Below are positions 23,798 through 32,217 of a stretch of DNA of 64,000 nt, one piece after another. Every line of letters starts with the position of its first letter. Positions within the stretch are counted from its first letter, which is position 1. Below the pieces are notes generated by a model. The model was not told the origin of the DNA and ran no database searches. It saw nothing but the letters and a program-made list of their open reading frames with translations. Made by a program: the position numbers and the translations under genes. The stretch comes from Leptospira bourretii (GTDB taxonomy: Bacteria; Spirochaetota; Leptospiria; Leptospirales; Leptospiraceae), in assembly GCF_004770145.1 (NCBI RefSeq), contig NZ_RQFW01000001.1:62001-126000 (forward strand), in the 5' to 3' direction.

Positions 23798-24325
23798 ATG
23801 GCTGTTACGACCCGAAAGTCTGAATTTGACCTCACTCAAATTTTAAACGGAGTTTCTTTCGTGACACCTAGTCCACTCGGTTTCCACCAACAAATTCTAG
23901 GGAAATTGTTTTTCCAATTTCAACTTTATTTACAAAAAGAAAACTTAGGTGAAATTTTCACCTCTCCCCTCGACGTGATTTTAGAAAGCGATGTGAATGT
24001 AGTCCAACCCGATCTTATTTATATCAAAAAAGAAAATCTTTCCATCTTCCATCCAAATGGTCACATCAATGGGATCCCCGACCTACTCGTAGAAATTATA
24101 TCTCCAGGTTCTATTACGCGAGATACTGTGGATAAGTTTGCCATCTATGAAAAATATGGTGTCCCCGAGTATTGGCTTGTTTTCCCAGAACAGAAAGTGA
24201 TTGAAGTATTTACACTAAAGGCCGGGAAGTATTCTCTATTTTGTAGTACGGAAAATACAAATGGGAAAATTACTTCCACTGTTTTTCATGATTGGGAATT
24301 GATGATAGAACAATTGTATCAGTAA
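23798..24325 (+). CDS. Uma2 family (DUF820) putative endonuclease, 175 aa
   Basis: A PD-(D/E)xK nuclease-fold protein of the Uma2 type. Recognisable blocks are the PLGFHQQILGKL segment, VVQPDLIYI with a metal-binding aspartate, DLLVEIISPGS with the glutamate, and DKFAIYEKYGVPEYWLV with the downstream lysine. Such genes are scattered accessory genes with unknown targets. It is monocistronic, between a GC-rich spacer and a rearranged toxin-antitoxin locus. Confidence 0.88.
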   Translation: MAVTTRKSEFDLTQILNGVSFVTPSPLGFHQQILGKLFFQFQLYLQKENLGEIFTSPLDVILESDVNVVQPDLIYIKKENLSIFHPNGHINGIPDLLVEIISPGSITRDTVDKFAIYEKYGVPEYWLVFPEQKVIEVFTLKAGKYSLFCSTENTNGKITSTVFHDWELMIEQLYQ

Positions 24326-24440
24326 ACACTATTTGTATTCCAACGATATTTTTAAGTCCTTTACTCATCACATAACAGCAAAAATATTTTACTCACTATT
24401 ATAGCTTTTACAAGCCTCGGAAAACGATACAGAAAATAAC

Positions 24441-25061
24441 CTAATACACAGGGACTGGATCCCAATAACGACATTGAATCTGTTCGCTATGTCGATGTTT
24501 TTTTCTATCCCTTCTCTGCGCCCAATAGCACCTACTGTCCTCTATACTCTCTGGCCATAATTCGCTATTCTTCCAATTTTTCTTACCATAAATATTGGAA
24601 AACTTACCAGGCATCCAAGGGCTGTTTCTATCCGCTTTTTCATTAATTTTATGATCTACTATATATTGTTGCACAATTCCATTATTATCAAAGAATACAT
24701 GGAAATATAAATAATCCATGCCTATATATCCACCATTCGGCAGAGGTGCAGTTACGTAATTTACATAGGCGATAATCTTTTTCATTTCAAATTTACGTCC
24801 CATGATTTCTTTAATGATTGGCTTTCTAAATGTCATTCTTAACCAAGGCCTAGGATACATCCCTAGTAGTTCTTGTTCTGTTGTCTTTCCAATCACTGGC
24901 AATTTGTTTGGATCATATTGGAATTTCTCCGGTCCGTGAAAAAAGTCATCGGCGAAATCAGGATCATCTTTCGATAATAATTCACATGAAAGTAGAGAAA
25001 GTATTATAAGAATCGATAATAACTTTACTAAATATGTATGCGTATCGAATAAATACTTCAA
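24441..25061 (-). CDS. Lipoprotein fused to the first codons of a lost VapC toxin, 206 aa, TTG start
   Basis: The first 11 residues MKYLFDTHTYL are the hallmark N-terminus of a PIN-domain (VapC) toxin and begin with TTG overlapping the antitoxin stop (TTGA). From residue 13 the sequence turns into a lipoprotein signal, KLLSILIILSLLSC, with lipidation at C26, and a mature domain unlike PIN proteins ending in CRYWDPVPVY. No start codon exists between the two parts, so the hybrid start is the only one. I infer that a deletion or recombination removed most of vapC and joined a lipoprotein gene to its start. The lipoprotein's function is unknown. Confidence 0.7.
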   Translation of the reverse strand: MKYLFDTHTYLVKLLSILIILSLLSCELLSKDDPDFADDFFHGPEKFQYDPNKLPVIGKTTEQELLGMYPRPWLRMTFRKPIIKEIMGRKFEMKKIIAYVNYVTAPLPNGGYIGMDYLYFHVFFDNNGIVQQYIVDHKINEKADRNSPWMPGKFSNIYGKKNWKNSELWPESIEDSRCYWAQRRDRKKHRHSEQIQCRYWDPVPVY

Positions 25062-25291
25062 GAGATAAAACCTGAAATTTCCTCATTGGAAAGAGGTTCA
25101 AAAAATTCTTTTGATATTTTTGTTTTCCCTTGGTAGATTCCTATCTCTCGATTCTTCTTTTTATCAGAAGTAATTCGCACTAACTTCACAACTGGATTTC
25201 CCGCCTTGGAGATCACCACTTCCTTACCCTCAATTGCCTGGATGATGAGCTTCGAAAGATTGGATTTCGCATCATGGATGTTATACTCCAT
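25058..25291 (-). CDS. Phd/YefM-type antitoxin, orphaned
   Basis: A 77-aa prevent-host-death family antitoxin: MEYNIHDAKSNLSKLI is the typical start of its N-terminal DNA-binding domain, followed by GKEVVISKAGNPVVKLV. The C-terminal 30 residues are the usual toxin-binding tail. Its normal partner would be a PIN-domain VapC; only that toxin's first codons remain downstream, so the antitoxin is now without a visible toxin. It may still autorepress its promoter. Confidence 0.88.
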   Translation of the reverse strand: MEYNIHDAKSNLSKLIIQAIEGKEVVISKAGNPVVKLVRITSDKKKNREIGIYQGKTKISKEFFEPLSNEEISGFIS

Positions 25292-25384
25292 ACCGAAAGA
25301 TTAGCTAATCTAACGGACTAAATCAATCGAAAACAAACAAAGATTTTCGAAAATCTACCCACCCCCAGTCAAAAAAAGTGTTGC

Positions 25385-25422
25385 CAAATGACTACATATC
25401 ATTGATTAGTCAAATGGCTACA
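25385..25422 (+). promoter_or_regulatory. Repeat pair upstream of arsR-type gene, probable operator
   Basis: CAAATGACTACA (25385-25396) recurs with one change as CAAATGGCTACA (25411-25422). TGACTA (25389-25394) and TAGTCA (25407-25412) also form an inverted repeat across the region. This lies immediately before the ATG at 25425, in the position where an ArsR-family repressor would control its own operon. Confidence 0.5.
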
Positions 25423-25424
25423 CA

Positions 25425-25748
25425 ATGGATTTACGAAGAGATGTTTTTCAGGCAATTGCAGATCCCACAAGGCGGGCCATCCTCCTCCTTGTTGCCACCC
25501 AGTCCATGACGGCGGGAGCCATTGCTTCCCAGTTTGATACCAAAAGACCTACTGTTTCCAAACACTTACAAATTTTAACTGAATGTGAATTGTTAAAAAA
25601 AGAACCTAACGGTCGTGAGATGTATTACCACCTAAACCCAAACAAAATGAAAGAAATAGCAAACTTCATTGAACCTTTCCAAAAACTTTGGGATGACCGT
25701 TTTAACAAATTGGAATCGGTAATGAAAAACTATAAAACGAAAGGATAG
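25425..25748 (+). CDS. ArsR-family transcriptional regulator
   Basis: A 107-aa winged-helix repressor: [17 protein letters not shown] at the start and [34 protein letters not shown] covering the recognition helix and wing. No arsenic-type cysteine pair is seen, so it belongs to the group that accompanies SRPBCC (AHSA1-like) genes instead of metal-resistance genes. It starts an operon with the SRPBCC gene 4 bases downstream. Confidence 0.92.
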   Translation: MDLRRDVFQAIADPTRRAILLLVATQSMTAGAIASQFDTKRPTVSKHLQILTECELLKKEPNGREMYYHLNPNKMKEIANFIEPFQKLWDDRFNKLESVMKNYKTKG

Positions 25749-25752
25749 GAAT

Positions 25753-26220
25753 ATGGAACTCAAAACAAAAATTTATGCGGAAGATGGAAAACAAGAGTTA
25801 AGAATCGAACGGATCTTCGATTTACCTGCCTCCTTAGTTTATAAAGCTCACACAGTACCAGAACTCATAGAACAATGGATGGGAAACAAAGTTCTTCAGT
25901 TTGAAGCAAAAAACCATGGAAGTTGGATTTATGAAACAAAAAATCCAGAAGGAATTGTTTTGTTTCGGGCCAATGGAGTTTTCCTGAATATGATCGAAAA
26001 TGAAAGTTTTGTCCGAACCTTTGAAATGGAAAACACAGATTTTCCGGTTCAACTGGAGTTTTTTGAGTTTCAAAATATTTCGGAGAACCAATCAAAACTC
26101 AAAATGCACATCCTCTACAAATCGGTAGAACAAAGGGACCAAATTTTAAAGATGCCATTTGCAATGGGAATCAACATGGCACACAATCAGTTGGAACAAG
26201 TTCTTAGTGAGAAAGTTTGA
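25753..26220 (+). CDS. SRPBCC (AHSA1/CalC-like) domain protein
   Basis: A 155-aa START-like/AHSA1 fold protein with the usual opening RIERIFDLPASLVYKAHTVPELIEQWMG and a C-terminal helix MAHNQLEQVL. Such proteins bind hydrophobic ligands or assist activation of other proteins. It is the second gene of the ArsR operon, a very common pairing. Confidence 0.88.
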   Translation: MELKTKIYAEDGKQELRIERIFDLPASLVYKAHTVPELIEQWMGNKVLQFEAKNHGSWIYETKNPEGIVLFRANGVFLNMIENESFVRTFEMENTDFPVQLEFFEFQNISENQSKLKMHILYKSVEQRDQILKMPFAMGINMAHNQLEQVLSEKV

Positions 26221-26268
26221 TTCGTAACTTCCTTGAAAAAGATATGAAGTGAATTGGGACCATCTAAA

Positions 26269-26865
26269 ATGAAACAAACAAATCCAAAAAAGAATCAAAT
26301 CGATTTATATTTCCAAAAAATCAAAAACTGGAAACAGGAATTTCAAATCTTAAGATCAATTGCACTAGAAATGGATTTACAAGAAGAAATCAAATGGGGG
26401 CAACCTTGTTATACTTTGAATGGACAAAACATATTCCTGATCCATGGATTCAAAGAATACTTCGCGATTTTATTCTTCAAAGGTGCCTTACTCAAAGATC
26501 CGAAAAAAATACTCATCCAACAAACTAAAAATGTTCAATCAGCAAGACAAATCCGATTCCAAAGTGTTTCTGAAATCACAAAGTTAAAAACCATCATCAA
26601 ATCTTATATCAAAGAAGCCATACAACTGGAACAATCAGGGAAAAAAGTTGTTATGAAAAAAACTTCGGAGTTTGAAGTCCCAGAAGAGTTTTTAAAACAA
26701 TTAGAAGAAGATCCAAAGTTACAGACTGCTTTTGAATCTTTAACTCCAGGCAGACAAAGAGCCTACCTACTTCATTTTTCAGGTGCAAAAAAATCTGAAA
26801 CCAGAAAAGAAAGAATCGAAAAACAAATGCCAAATATTCTAAAAGGCAAAGGTTTAAACGACTAA
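26269..26865 (+). CDS. YdeI/OmdA-like (DUF1801-type) protein, 198 aa
   Basis: It contains the DUF1801-like region IKWGQPCYTLNGQNIFLIHGFKEYFAILFF followed by the YdeI C-terminal motif FEVPEEFLKQLEEDPKLQTAFESLTPGRQRAYL. The ATG at 26269 is preferred over a TTG at 26254; neither has a strong ribosome binding site. It follows the SRPBCC gene by 48 bases and is often found with it. The role is unknown; some relatives affect survival under cell-envelope stress. Confidence 0.85.
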   Translation: MKQTNPKKNQIDLYFQKIKNWKQEFQILRSIALEMDLQEEIKWGQPCYTLNGQNIFLIHGFKEYFAILFFKGALLKDPKKILIQQTKNVQSARQIRFQSVSEITKLKTIIKSYIKEAIQLEQSGKKVVMKKTSEFEVPEEFLKQLEEDPKLQTAFESLTPGRQRAYLLHFSGAKKSETRKERIEKQMPNILKGKGLND

Positions 26866-26961
26866 AGTTAAACTTAAATTGCAAAAAACTTTTTCCTTAT
26901 CACATGGCTTACAAAAGAAAACAGGTAAACAAGGATTATATATTAATTTAGGAGAAATCAG

Positions 26962-27333
26962 ATGTCAGAAAAAACAAAAAAAATAGCTTATTGGTTCTTT
27001 ACCCTTTGGTTGTCACTCGGTATGGTATCTACAGCGATTGTACAACTAATCAAACTTCCCGAAGAAGTAGAAAAAATCAACCAGTTGGGTTACCCTACTT
27101 ATTTTCTTACGCTTCTTGGGGTTTGGAAACTACTTGGTGTTGTGGCAGTCTTATCACCAAAATTTGTTTTGTTGAAAGAATGGGCTTATGCGGGTTTTTT
27201 CTTTGCCATGTCAGGAGCTGCCATTTCCCATATTGCTTGTGGCCATCCATTTGGAGAAATTTTTCCTTCCCTTTTACTACTAACACTAACCGTTGTTTCC
27301 TGGTATTTGCGCCCGACCAATCGCCGAACATAA
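26962..27333 (+). CDS. DoxX-like membrane protein, 123 aa
   Basis: Four hydrophobic segments in the DoxX-like arrangement, with LGYPTYFLTLLGVWKLLGVVAVL and GAAISHIACGHP. An AGGAG lies 7 bases before the ATG. It commonly accompanies ArsR/SRPBCC/YdeI genes in other bacteria and completes this accessory group. Its molecular function is unknown. Confidence 0.82.
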   Translation: MSEKTKKIAYWFFTLWLSLGMVSTAIVQLIKLPEEVEKINQLGYPTYFLTLLGVWKLLGVVAVLSPKFVLLKEWAYAGFFFAMSGAAISHIACGHPFGEIFPSLLLLTLTVVSWYLRPTNRRT

Positions 27334-27451
27334 GATTAGATTTATATCAGAAAACTTTTTCAACCGATTTTTCTTTGGTTCCATTCTGCTAATCATCGGG
27401 ATTGGACCAAAGAACAAAGTTTTTTATTTTTTTGTATTTTTATCCCCGCCA

Positions 27452-28108
27452 CTAAATAACATTTTGATTTTGTTTCAGTTCTTTGTACCAATGGTGGCAT
27501 CCATAAAAAGCAATGAGTAAAAACACAATGTATTCCAGAGTCACAAAGGGAATTTCCTTTAAGGAATAAATGGCGATACAAACCACATCAACAAACACCC
27601 ATAAAAACCAAGACTCCAACTTTCTTTTAGCAAGTAAAAAGTTAGCAACGATACTTCCCACAGTGGTAAACGCATCCCAATACAAAAACTCAGGTGGTTT
27701 TACAAAAATACTGGGCAACCAGAATGGCAGCCGGCTTGTGATTTTCCCCAAGATATAAGTCCCCAAAAGAATCACAAAAACAAGAACCAAGTTTTTTGAT
27801 GTGCCTAAAGATCGGATTTTTACATAAGCACCAGTTCTTTTACGCCAAACAATCCAACCATAAACACTCGATCCAAAAAAATAGATTTGTAATAACATAT
27901 CCGAATACAATTGGATTTGGAAGAATAAAAAGAAAAAACAAATAGAAGTTAAAATCCCAAAAGGCCAAGTAAGGATATGATTTTTAGATGCTAAGTATAC
28001 ACAAAGAAGGCCGGTGGTTGTACCAAGAAGTTCTAAGAAACTAATCGGGTTACCGAATAAAGAGACAATGGGATACTCAATTGAAAAGTAGAAAGAAAGA
28101 TTCTCCAT
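27452..28108 (-). CDS. pnuC: Nicotinamide mononucleotide/riboside transporter
   Basis: A membrane protein of 218 aa with about seven segments. It has the PnuC pattern: ELLGTTTGLLCVYLASKNHILTWPFG early, LQIYFFGSSVYGWIVWRK in the middle (WxxW-like), and a late DAFTTVGSIVANFLLAKRKLESWFLW. PnuC proteins import nicotinamide riboside or related vitamins by facilitated diffusion. No kinase (nadR) is adjacent. Confidence 0.88.
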   Translation of the reverse strand: MENLSFYFSIEYPIVSLFGNPISFLELLGTTTGLLCVYLASKNHILTWPFGILTSICFFFLFFQIQLYSDMLLQIYFFGSSVYGWIVWRKRTGAYVKIRSLGTSKNLVLVFVILLGTYILGKITSRLPFWLPSIFVKPPEFLYWDAFTTVGSIVANFLLAKRKLESWFLWVFVDVVCIAIYSLKEIPFVTLEYIVFLLIAFYGCHHWYKELKQNQNVI

Positions 28109-28123
28109 TTACAAAGAAAAGTT

Positions 28124-30277
28124 TTAATAACCATTTTCTTCAAATCCAAATAATCGGATTTGGCTCAGATTTCCTCCACTTTTGGGAATATCACCACAAT
28201 GATAAGGGCCAATGGAATATGCCTTTCTTAAAATTCCATGACCTTGGTAGGCTCCTAGATTTGGAGTGAATAGACAATCCTCGTTCGATTCACAAAGTCC
28301 GTTTTCATTTCCTTTTGCATCACCAATGATTTCACGTGCATTCCGAAGATGATATATTCCGCATTCATTGGATCCAAGATATTTTGAACCCCTTACTAAA
28401 TTCTGACAATCCGTCTCTGAATTCGCGATTCCCCCAACAATATGTAATAGCGGGCGAGAACTGTCTGGACAAACATTTATATTCCGAAAATAAGTATCAG
28501 TTCTTTTTAAGGACCAATCAAAAATTCGACAATTGATTGAACAAATTCCCCTTATGCCATCTGTAAAAACTCCTGATGCATCATAATTAGTAAATGAACG
28601 ATATATGTTTTGAAATTTTACGTAACTACTACTTCGTAAATTAGCAGAAATAAAACCAGAATTATCATTGGGATTTACCGTATCATCTTGGAAGATAAAT
28701 CCAACAAAACTATTCTCATAGGGAATATTGTTTGCAAAATTATAATCAGAGGACCCGGCAGGTAACCCATTCAATGCAAAACCTACATTTGTTCCACTTA
28801 GAATATTATTACCTAATCCACCAGAAAACCGTACATTTCCCGTTATGTGATGATTGTTGACAGATGAATTTTCAATTGCGTAATTACTAGCTCTAAATAT
28901 ACCAATGTTTTCGAGAAGCATTTTGAAATCTGAGCTACCAGAACTGATCAAACCAATTCCAGAAACCATATTCACCAGAATTTGATTTGAAATGGTTAAT
29001 CCGGAAATTTTCGCAGGTAAGGTTTCGAATGCAGTGATCGTCGCATTTGTTGAACTATTGGCTACGACCATATCTTTCAATACACTCCCGCCTATATTCG
29101 AACTTGTTGTAGAAATACTAACTCCATCGTCAGTAGAAGAATAAAGCACTGCATCTAAAAAACTGTTGTTCCAAATATGATTGTTCGTTCCTCCTGAAGA
29201 TAAACTAATAACAGCGCCATCGATGTCTCCCGCAGTGAATGATGAAAATGTATTGTTCTGAATCAAACTTCCTGCAGTCATCCCAGCAGATGATAAGCTA
29301 AAAATATTTCCACTATTTTGTGTTGAAACTCGGGTCGACTGGTATAATCCTTGCGACCCTTGTATGGAGAATGTGGTTCCGCCCACTGCAGCTACCAAAT
29401 TGGGAGACCACATAAATCGATTGGTTTCTGTCACTAAAACCAGTGGATTTACTGTGGGAAGAGATCCAAATTCACCTTCTAGATACTGAAAGTTCCCACT
29501 GAAGCGGAAGAACGGTGAAGAAGCCGCTAGAGACAAACTTGTATTTGACCTGAATATAATTCCCGTTCGATGGGATTGAATGTCGGAAGCACCTAACGAA
29601 GCTGTTGATTGGTCTAATAAATAAAGAGTCCCTACACTGGCATTCAATGTCCCACCTGCTAGTGGATAGGAAAGAATTGGATTGGTCCATGCGGAAGCTG
29701 ATGGCGTTTTCCCAACCAACTGGTTTGTATGAAAAACAGAAACGGAAATGGGCCCGAAATGGTAACTCCCATTTTCAGAAACAACAAGATCTCCCAAATA
29801 CTTTCCGGGTTTGATAGAAGTTGCAACAAAAACTAAACCGCCACCAGTTCTCTCAAAACATGTAAATTGCAAAGTACCTGTATTATCTTCCGCAAAATAT
29901 CCATCACAGGATGCGGAATTGAATATTCCACCAGTGCCCTCTACAGATAACATTAAACCTGCATGCAAACAGGCACTATATCCACCTAACTCCGTACCTG
30001 TGCAGGTTGTATTTGATGCATCGATAGCAGAACTACCATCATTTTTTATATAATCTAAGATTTGTGTACGGCCGTCATAATAATGTTTGATTGGAGAAAG
30101 TTGTAAATCAACGTTTATTCCGCAATGCGGGGATCTTAAATTCGCGACTATTTTGAAGAGCAAAGTATCCAAAAAAGTTGATGATCGACTGTCGCATCCA
30201 TTACCAAATTCACTTCGGCTACATTGGATCCCTCCGAAAAAAATACAAAAGGCTGTTAATCTTAATAGCCAACGCAT
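28124..30277 (-). CDS. Large lipoprotein with parallel beta-helix-like repeats, 717 aa
   Basis: The signal sequence ends in a lipobox (GIQC, cysteine near 19). The mature region has serine/asparagine-rich stretches with recurring short strands and NNHIWNN-, NHHIT-type turns, typical of right-handed beta-helix surface proteins. Cysteines cluster in the C-terminal 120 residues (GICSINCRIFDW; CPDSSR; CGIYHLRNAREIIGDAKGNENGLCES), suggesting a disulfide-rich cap. I start it at the ATG 30277, which follows GGAAAG. It is probably exposed on the outer surface; the ligand is unknown. Confidence 0.75.
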   Translation of the reverse strand: MRWLLRLTAFCIFFGGIQCSRSEFGNGCDSRSSTFLDTLLFKIVANLRSPHCGINVDLQLSPIKHYYDGRTQILDYIKNDGSSAIDASNTTCTGTELGGYSACLHAGLMLSVEGTGGIFNSASCDGYFAEDNTGTLQFTCFERTGGGLVFVATSIKPGKYLGDLVVSENGSYHFGPISVSVFHTNQLVGKTPSASAWTNPILSYPLAGGTLNASVGTLYLLDQSTASLGASDIQSHRTGIIFRSNTSLSLAASSPFFRFSGNFQYLEGEFGSLPTVNPLVLVTETNRFMWSPNLVAAVGGTTFSIQGSQGLYQSTRVSTQNSGNIFSLSSAGMTAGSLIQNNTFSSFTAGDIDGAVISLSSGGTNNHIWNNSFLDAVLYSSTDDGVSISTTSSNIGGSVLKDMVVANSSTNATITAFETLPAKISGLTISNQILVNMVSGIGLISSGSSDFKMLLENIGIFRASNYAIENSSVNNHHITGNVRFSGGLGNNILSGTNVGFALNGLPAGSSDYNFANNIPYENSFVGFIFQDDTVNPNDNSGFISANLRSSSYVKFQNIYRSFTNYDASGVFTDGIRGICSINCRIFDWSLKRTDTYFRNINVCPDSSRPLLHIVGGIANSETDCQNLVRGSKYLGSNECGIYHLRNAREIIGDAKGNENGLCESNEDCLFTPNLGAYQGHGILRKAYSIGPYHCGDIPKSGGNLSQIRLFGFEENGY

Positions 30278-30327
30278 ATCTTTCCAATTTACCAAATTGG
30301 AAATAAATTGACAAACCTTTTTACCGA

Positions 30328-31005
30328 CTAAATTCTAAAGAAATCTTCCTTAAACCCCTTCTCGCCTAACCATTTACTTTGCAAAAGGTTATATCCTACA
30401 ATTTCAAAATCACGAGAAATCCATTTCCTATATTTTTTTTTCGAACGAGAAAAAGCATATGGATCAGTGAAATTCATTTCTTCTTTCATTACCGAATAGT
30501 CTTCATTCGTTGGAACTGTAAAATATAGATAATTGCAATACTTAGCCATTTTTTCCAAAACATCTGGAATCATCGAATCGGGAAGGTATTGGATGACTGA
30601 ATTACAAATTCCAAGCTCCACCGGTTCCTTTTCTAACTTAGGAAGTTTAAAAGTTTCTAAGGATTCATGGTAAAGATGGAATTTATCAGAACGTTTGACC
30701 CAGTCTTTTTTCTTTAGATCTTCATAGGCATCTTTGGAGGCGTCCACTGCATACACTTTTACCGGAGAAAAAGTTTTTACCATCTCTCTGAGTAAAATGG
30801 CTCTTCCGAAACCGAAGTCGGCCATTTTGTAAACCGGAATTTCCATTAATTGAAAGAGTGCTTTTAAGTATTCCGCATGTTGTTTGGCATTGTAAGATCC
30901 ATCTACGTCTAACCCATTCCCGTAAATATCAGTCCAATAGGTACCATCAAACTCTTTCCCATTTTTTCCAAAGCCGAAGTTTTGTTTTTTTAAAAAACCC
31001 TTCAT
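30328..31005 (-). CDS. Class I SAM-dependent methyltransferase, 225 aa
   Basis: A Rossmann-fold methyltransferase with motif I ADFGFGRAILL, an acidic residue after the second strand (AVDAS) and ICNSVIQYLPD in the position of motif IV/V. The substrate cannot be predicted. Its ATG overlaps the stop of the upstream J-like gene by one base, so the two are made together. Confidence 0.8.
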   Translation of the reverse strand: MKGFLKKQNFGFGKNGKEFDGTYWTDIYGNGLDVDGSYNAKQHAEYLKALFQLMEIPVYKMADFGFGRAILLREMVKTFSPVKVYAVDASKDAYEDLKKKDWVKRSDKFHLYHESLETFKLPKLEKEPVELGICNSVIQYLPDSMIPDVLEKMAKYCNYLYFTVPTNEDYSVMKEEMNFTDPYAFSRSKKKYRKWISRDFEIVGYNLLQSKWLGEKGFKEDFFRI

Positions 31006-32159
31006 TAGAACTGAACTCCTAAACTTTGGAGCTCTCGAATCATTTCTTTGATGTATTTTGGTTCCCTAATGAGTTGGTCCACTTCCTTTTCAAAAGCCTT
31101 AGTTACCATAATGTTATCTTTTTTCACTCTGTTTAAATAAACCTCAAGAGATTCTTTTGTAATTTTTTTCTCTGGAAAATCTGCCATTAGGGGATGAGAA
31201 AAAAATCTTTGTCTGATAGAATCTTCTAATTCTCGAATTTTGGATTTGATGATTCCAACAAAACGTTTGATGGATGAATCATGAAATGAAACATCTGTTT
31301 GTTGGTTGGGTAAAAGTTCATCTACTTGCAGTTTGATTTCTAAAATTTCTGCAATATTCATATTGTCTCTTGCACCAGAGAGTTTAGTCATTAGTTTAGA
31401 TTTACGTTCCCTTAGAATTGGATCTTGTTCTTTGTCAGGGTGAATGAGTTTTGCTAAGTTTTTAAACAAGGTGTTAATGTCTGTGCTAAGCAATCGTTCC
31501 GCTTCCAATTGTTTTTTTTCTTTTTCACTTTGTGCTTTTGATTTTTTGCGTTCCCCAGAATGCGAACGGGAACCTCTGAAGTATTCAGCACGATACTCTT
31601 CATATTTTTCCCGAAATTCTCTATACTTTTCTTCGTGCGATTCTTTTTCCTCTTCAGAATCAAACTCGGTGCGGTTCAAATCATCCAAATCAATTTCAAC
31701 ACCAAACTTTTGTTTGATTTTCGATTCCATTTGACTCTTATACCGAAGTCTTTCCATTCGTTCAAATTTAGTTTCTAACTGATCCCGGTAATTTCCATAA
31801 AAAGAAGAATCTTCCATCATGGAATCGTTACAAATATCCAAAAGATAACGCCGCAGGAATTCTCTTTGCATTTTGCCAAAAGAAAGTTTTTCCTCAAGAA
31901 GGATGGCACACATGAGATCGAAACGTTCTTTTTCTAACTTTTTTTGTTTTTCCAATTGAGGTAAAACATCTTGCAGATATGTTTCGTTGACTAGTTGAAA
32001 CAATGGCTCAATTTCTTTGGAACGCTCCAAAGTTTCTTTATGTTTTTTTAGAGCATCATTGAACTCTTTTTGCGCTTTGGTTTGGTTAGAAGAAAAACCC
32101 GTCCAAATCAACGTTTCTTCTGGATTGGCTAGAGTAGATTTAGACTTTTGTTTTGGCAT
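31005..32159 (-). CDS. J-domain-like coiled-coil protein, 384 aa
   Basis: A highly charged, largely helical protein. Residues 228-275 resemble a J domain: LFKNLAKLIHPDKEQDP with the diagnostic HPD at 240-242, followed by a helix ending KLSGARDNMNIAEIL. Long Lys/Glu-rich helices flank it on both sides (30-220 and 285-384). The J domain is internal instead of N-terminal, which points to a specialised DnaK co-chaperone that presents one client. It is coupled to the methyltransferase gene. Confidence 0.72.
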   Translation of the reverse strand: MPKQKSKSTLANPEETLIWTGFSSNQTKAQKEFNDALKKHKETLERSKEIEPLFQLVNETYLQDVLPQLEKQKKLEKERFDLMCAILLEEKLSFGKMQREFLRRYLLDICNDSMMEDSSFYGNYRDQLETKFERMERLRYKSQMESKIKQKFGVEIDLDDLNRTEFDSEEEKESHEEKYREFREKYEEYRAEYFRGSRSHSGERKKSKAQSEKEKKQLEAERLLSTDINTLFKNLAKLIHPDKEQDPILRERKSKLMTKLSGARDNMNIAEILEIKLQVDELLPNQQTDVSFHDSSIKRFVGIIKSKIRELEDSIRQRFFSHPLMADFPEKKITKESLEVYLNRVKKDNIMVTKAFEKEVDQLIREPKYIKEMIRELQSLGVQF

Positions 32160-32217
32160 TCCAAGGTGGGAAATCGCCAGATGAGTTCCACCTGGCGACC
32201 ATTCGAAAGATTCGTTA

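Noticed and set aside
25425..25748. Arsenic or metal resistance role for the ArsR-family gene
   Set aside because: No metal-binding cysteine pair and no arsenic pump or reductase nearby; the partner is an SRPBCC gene.
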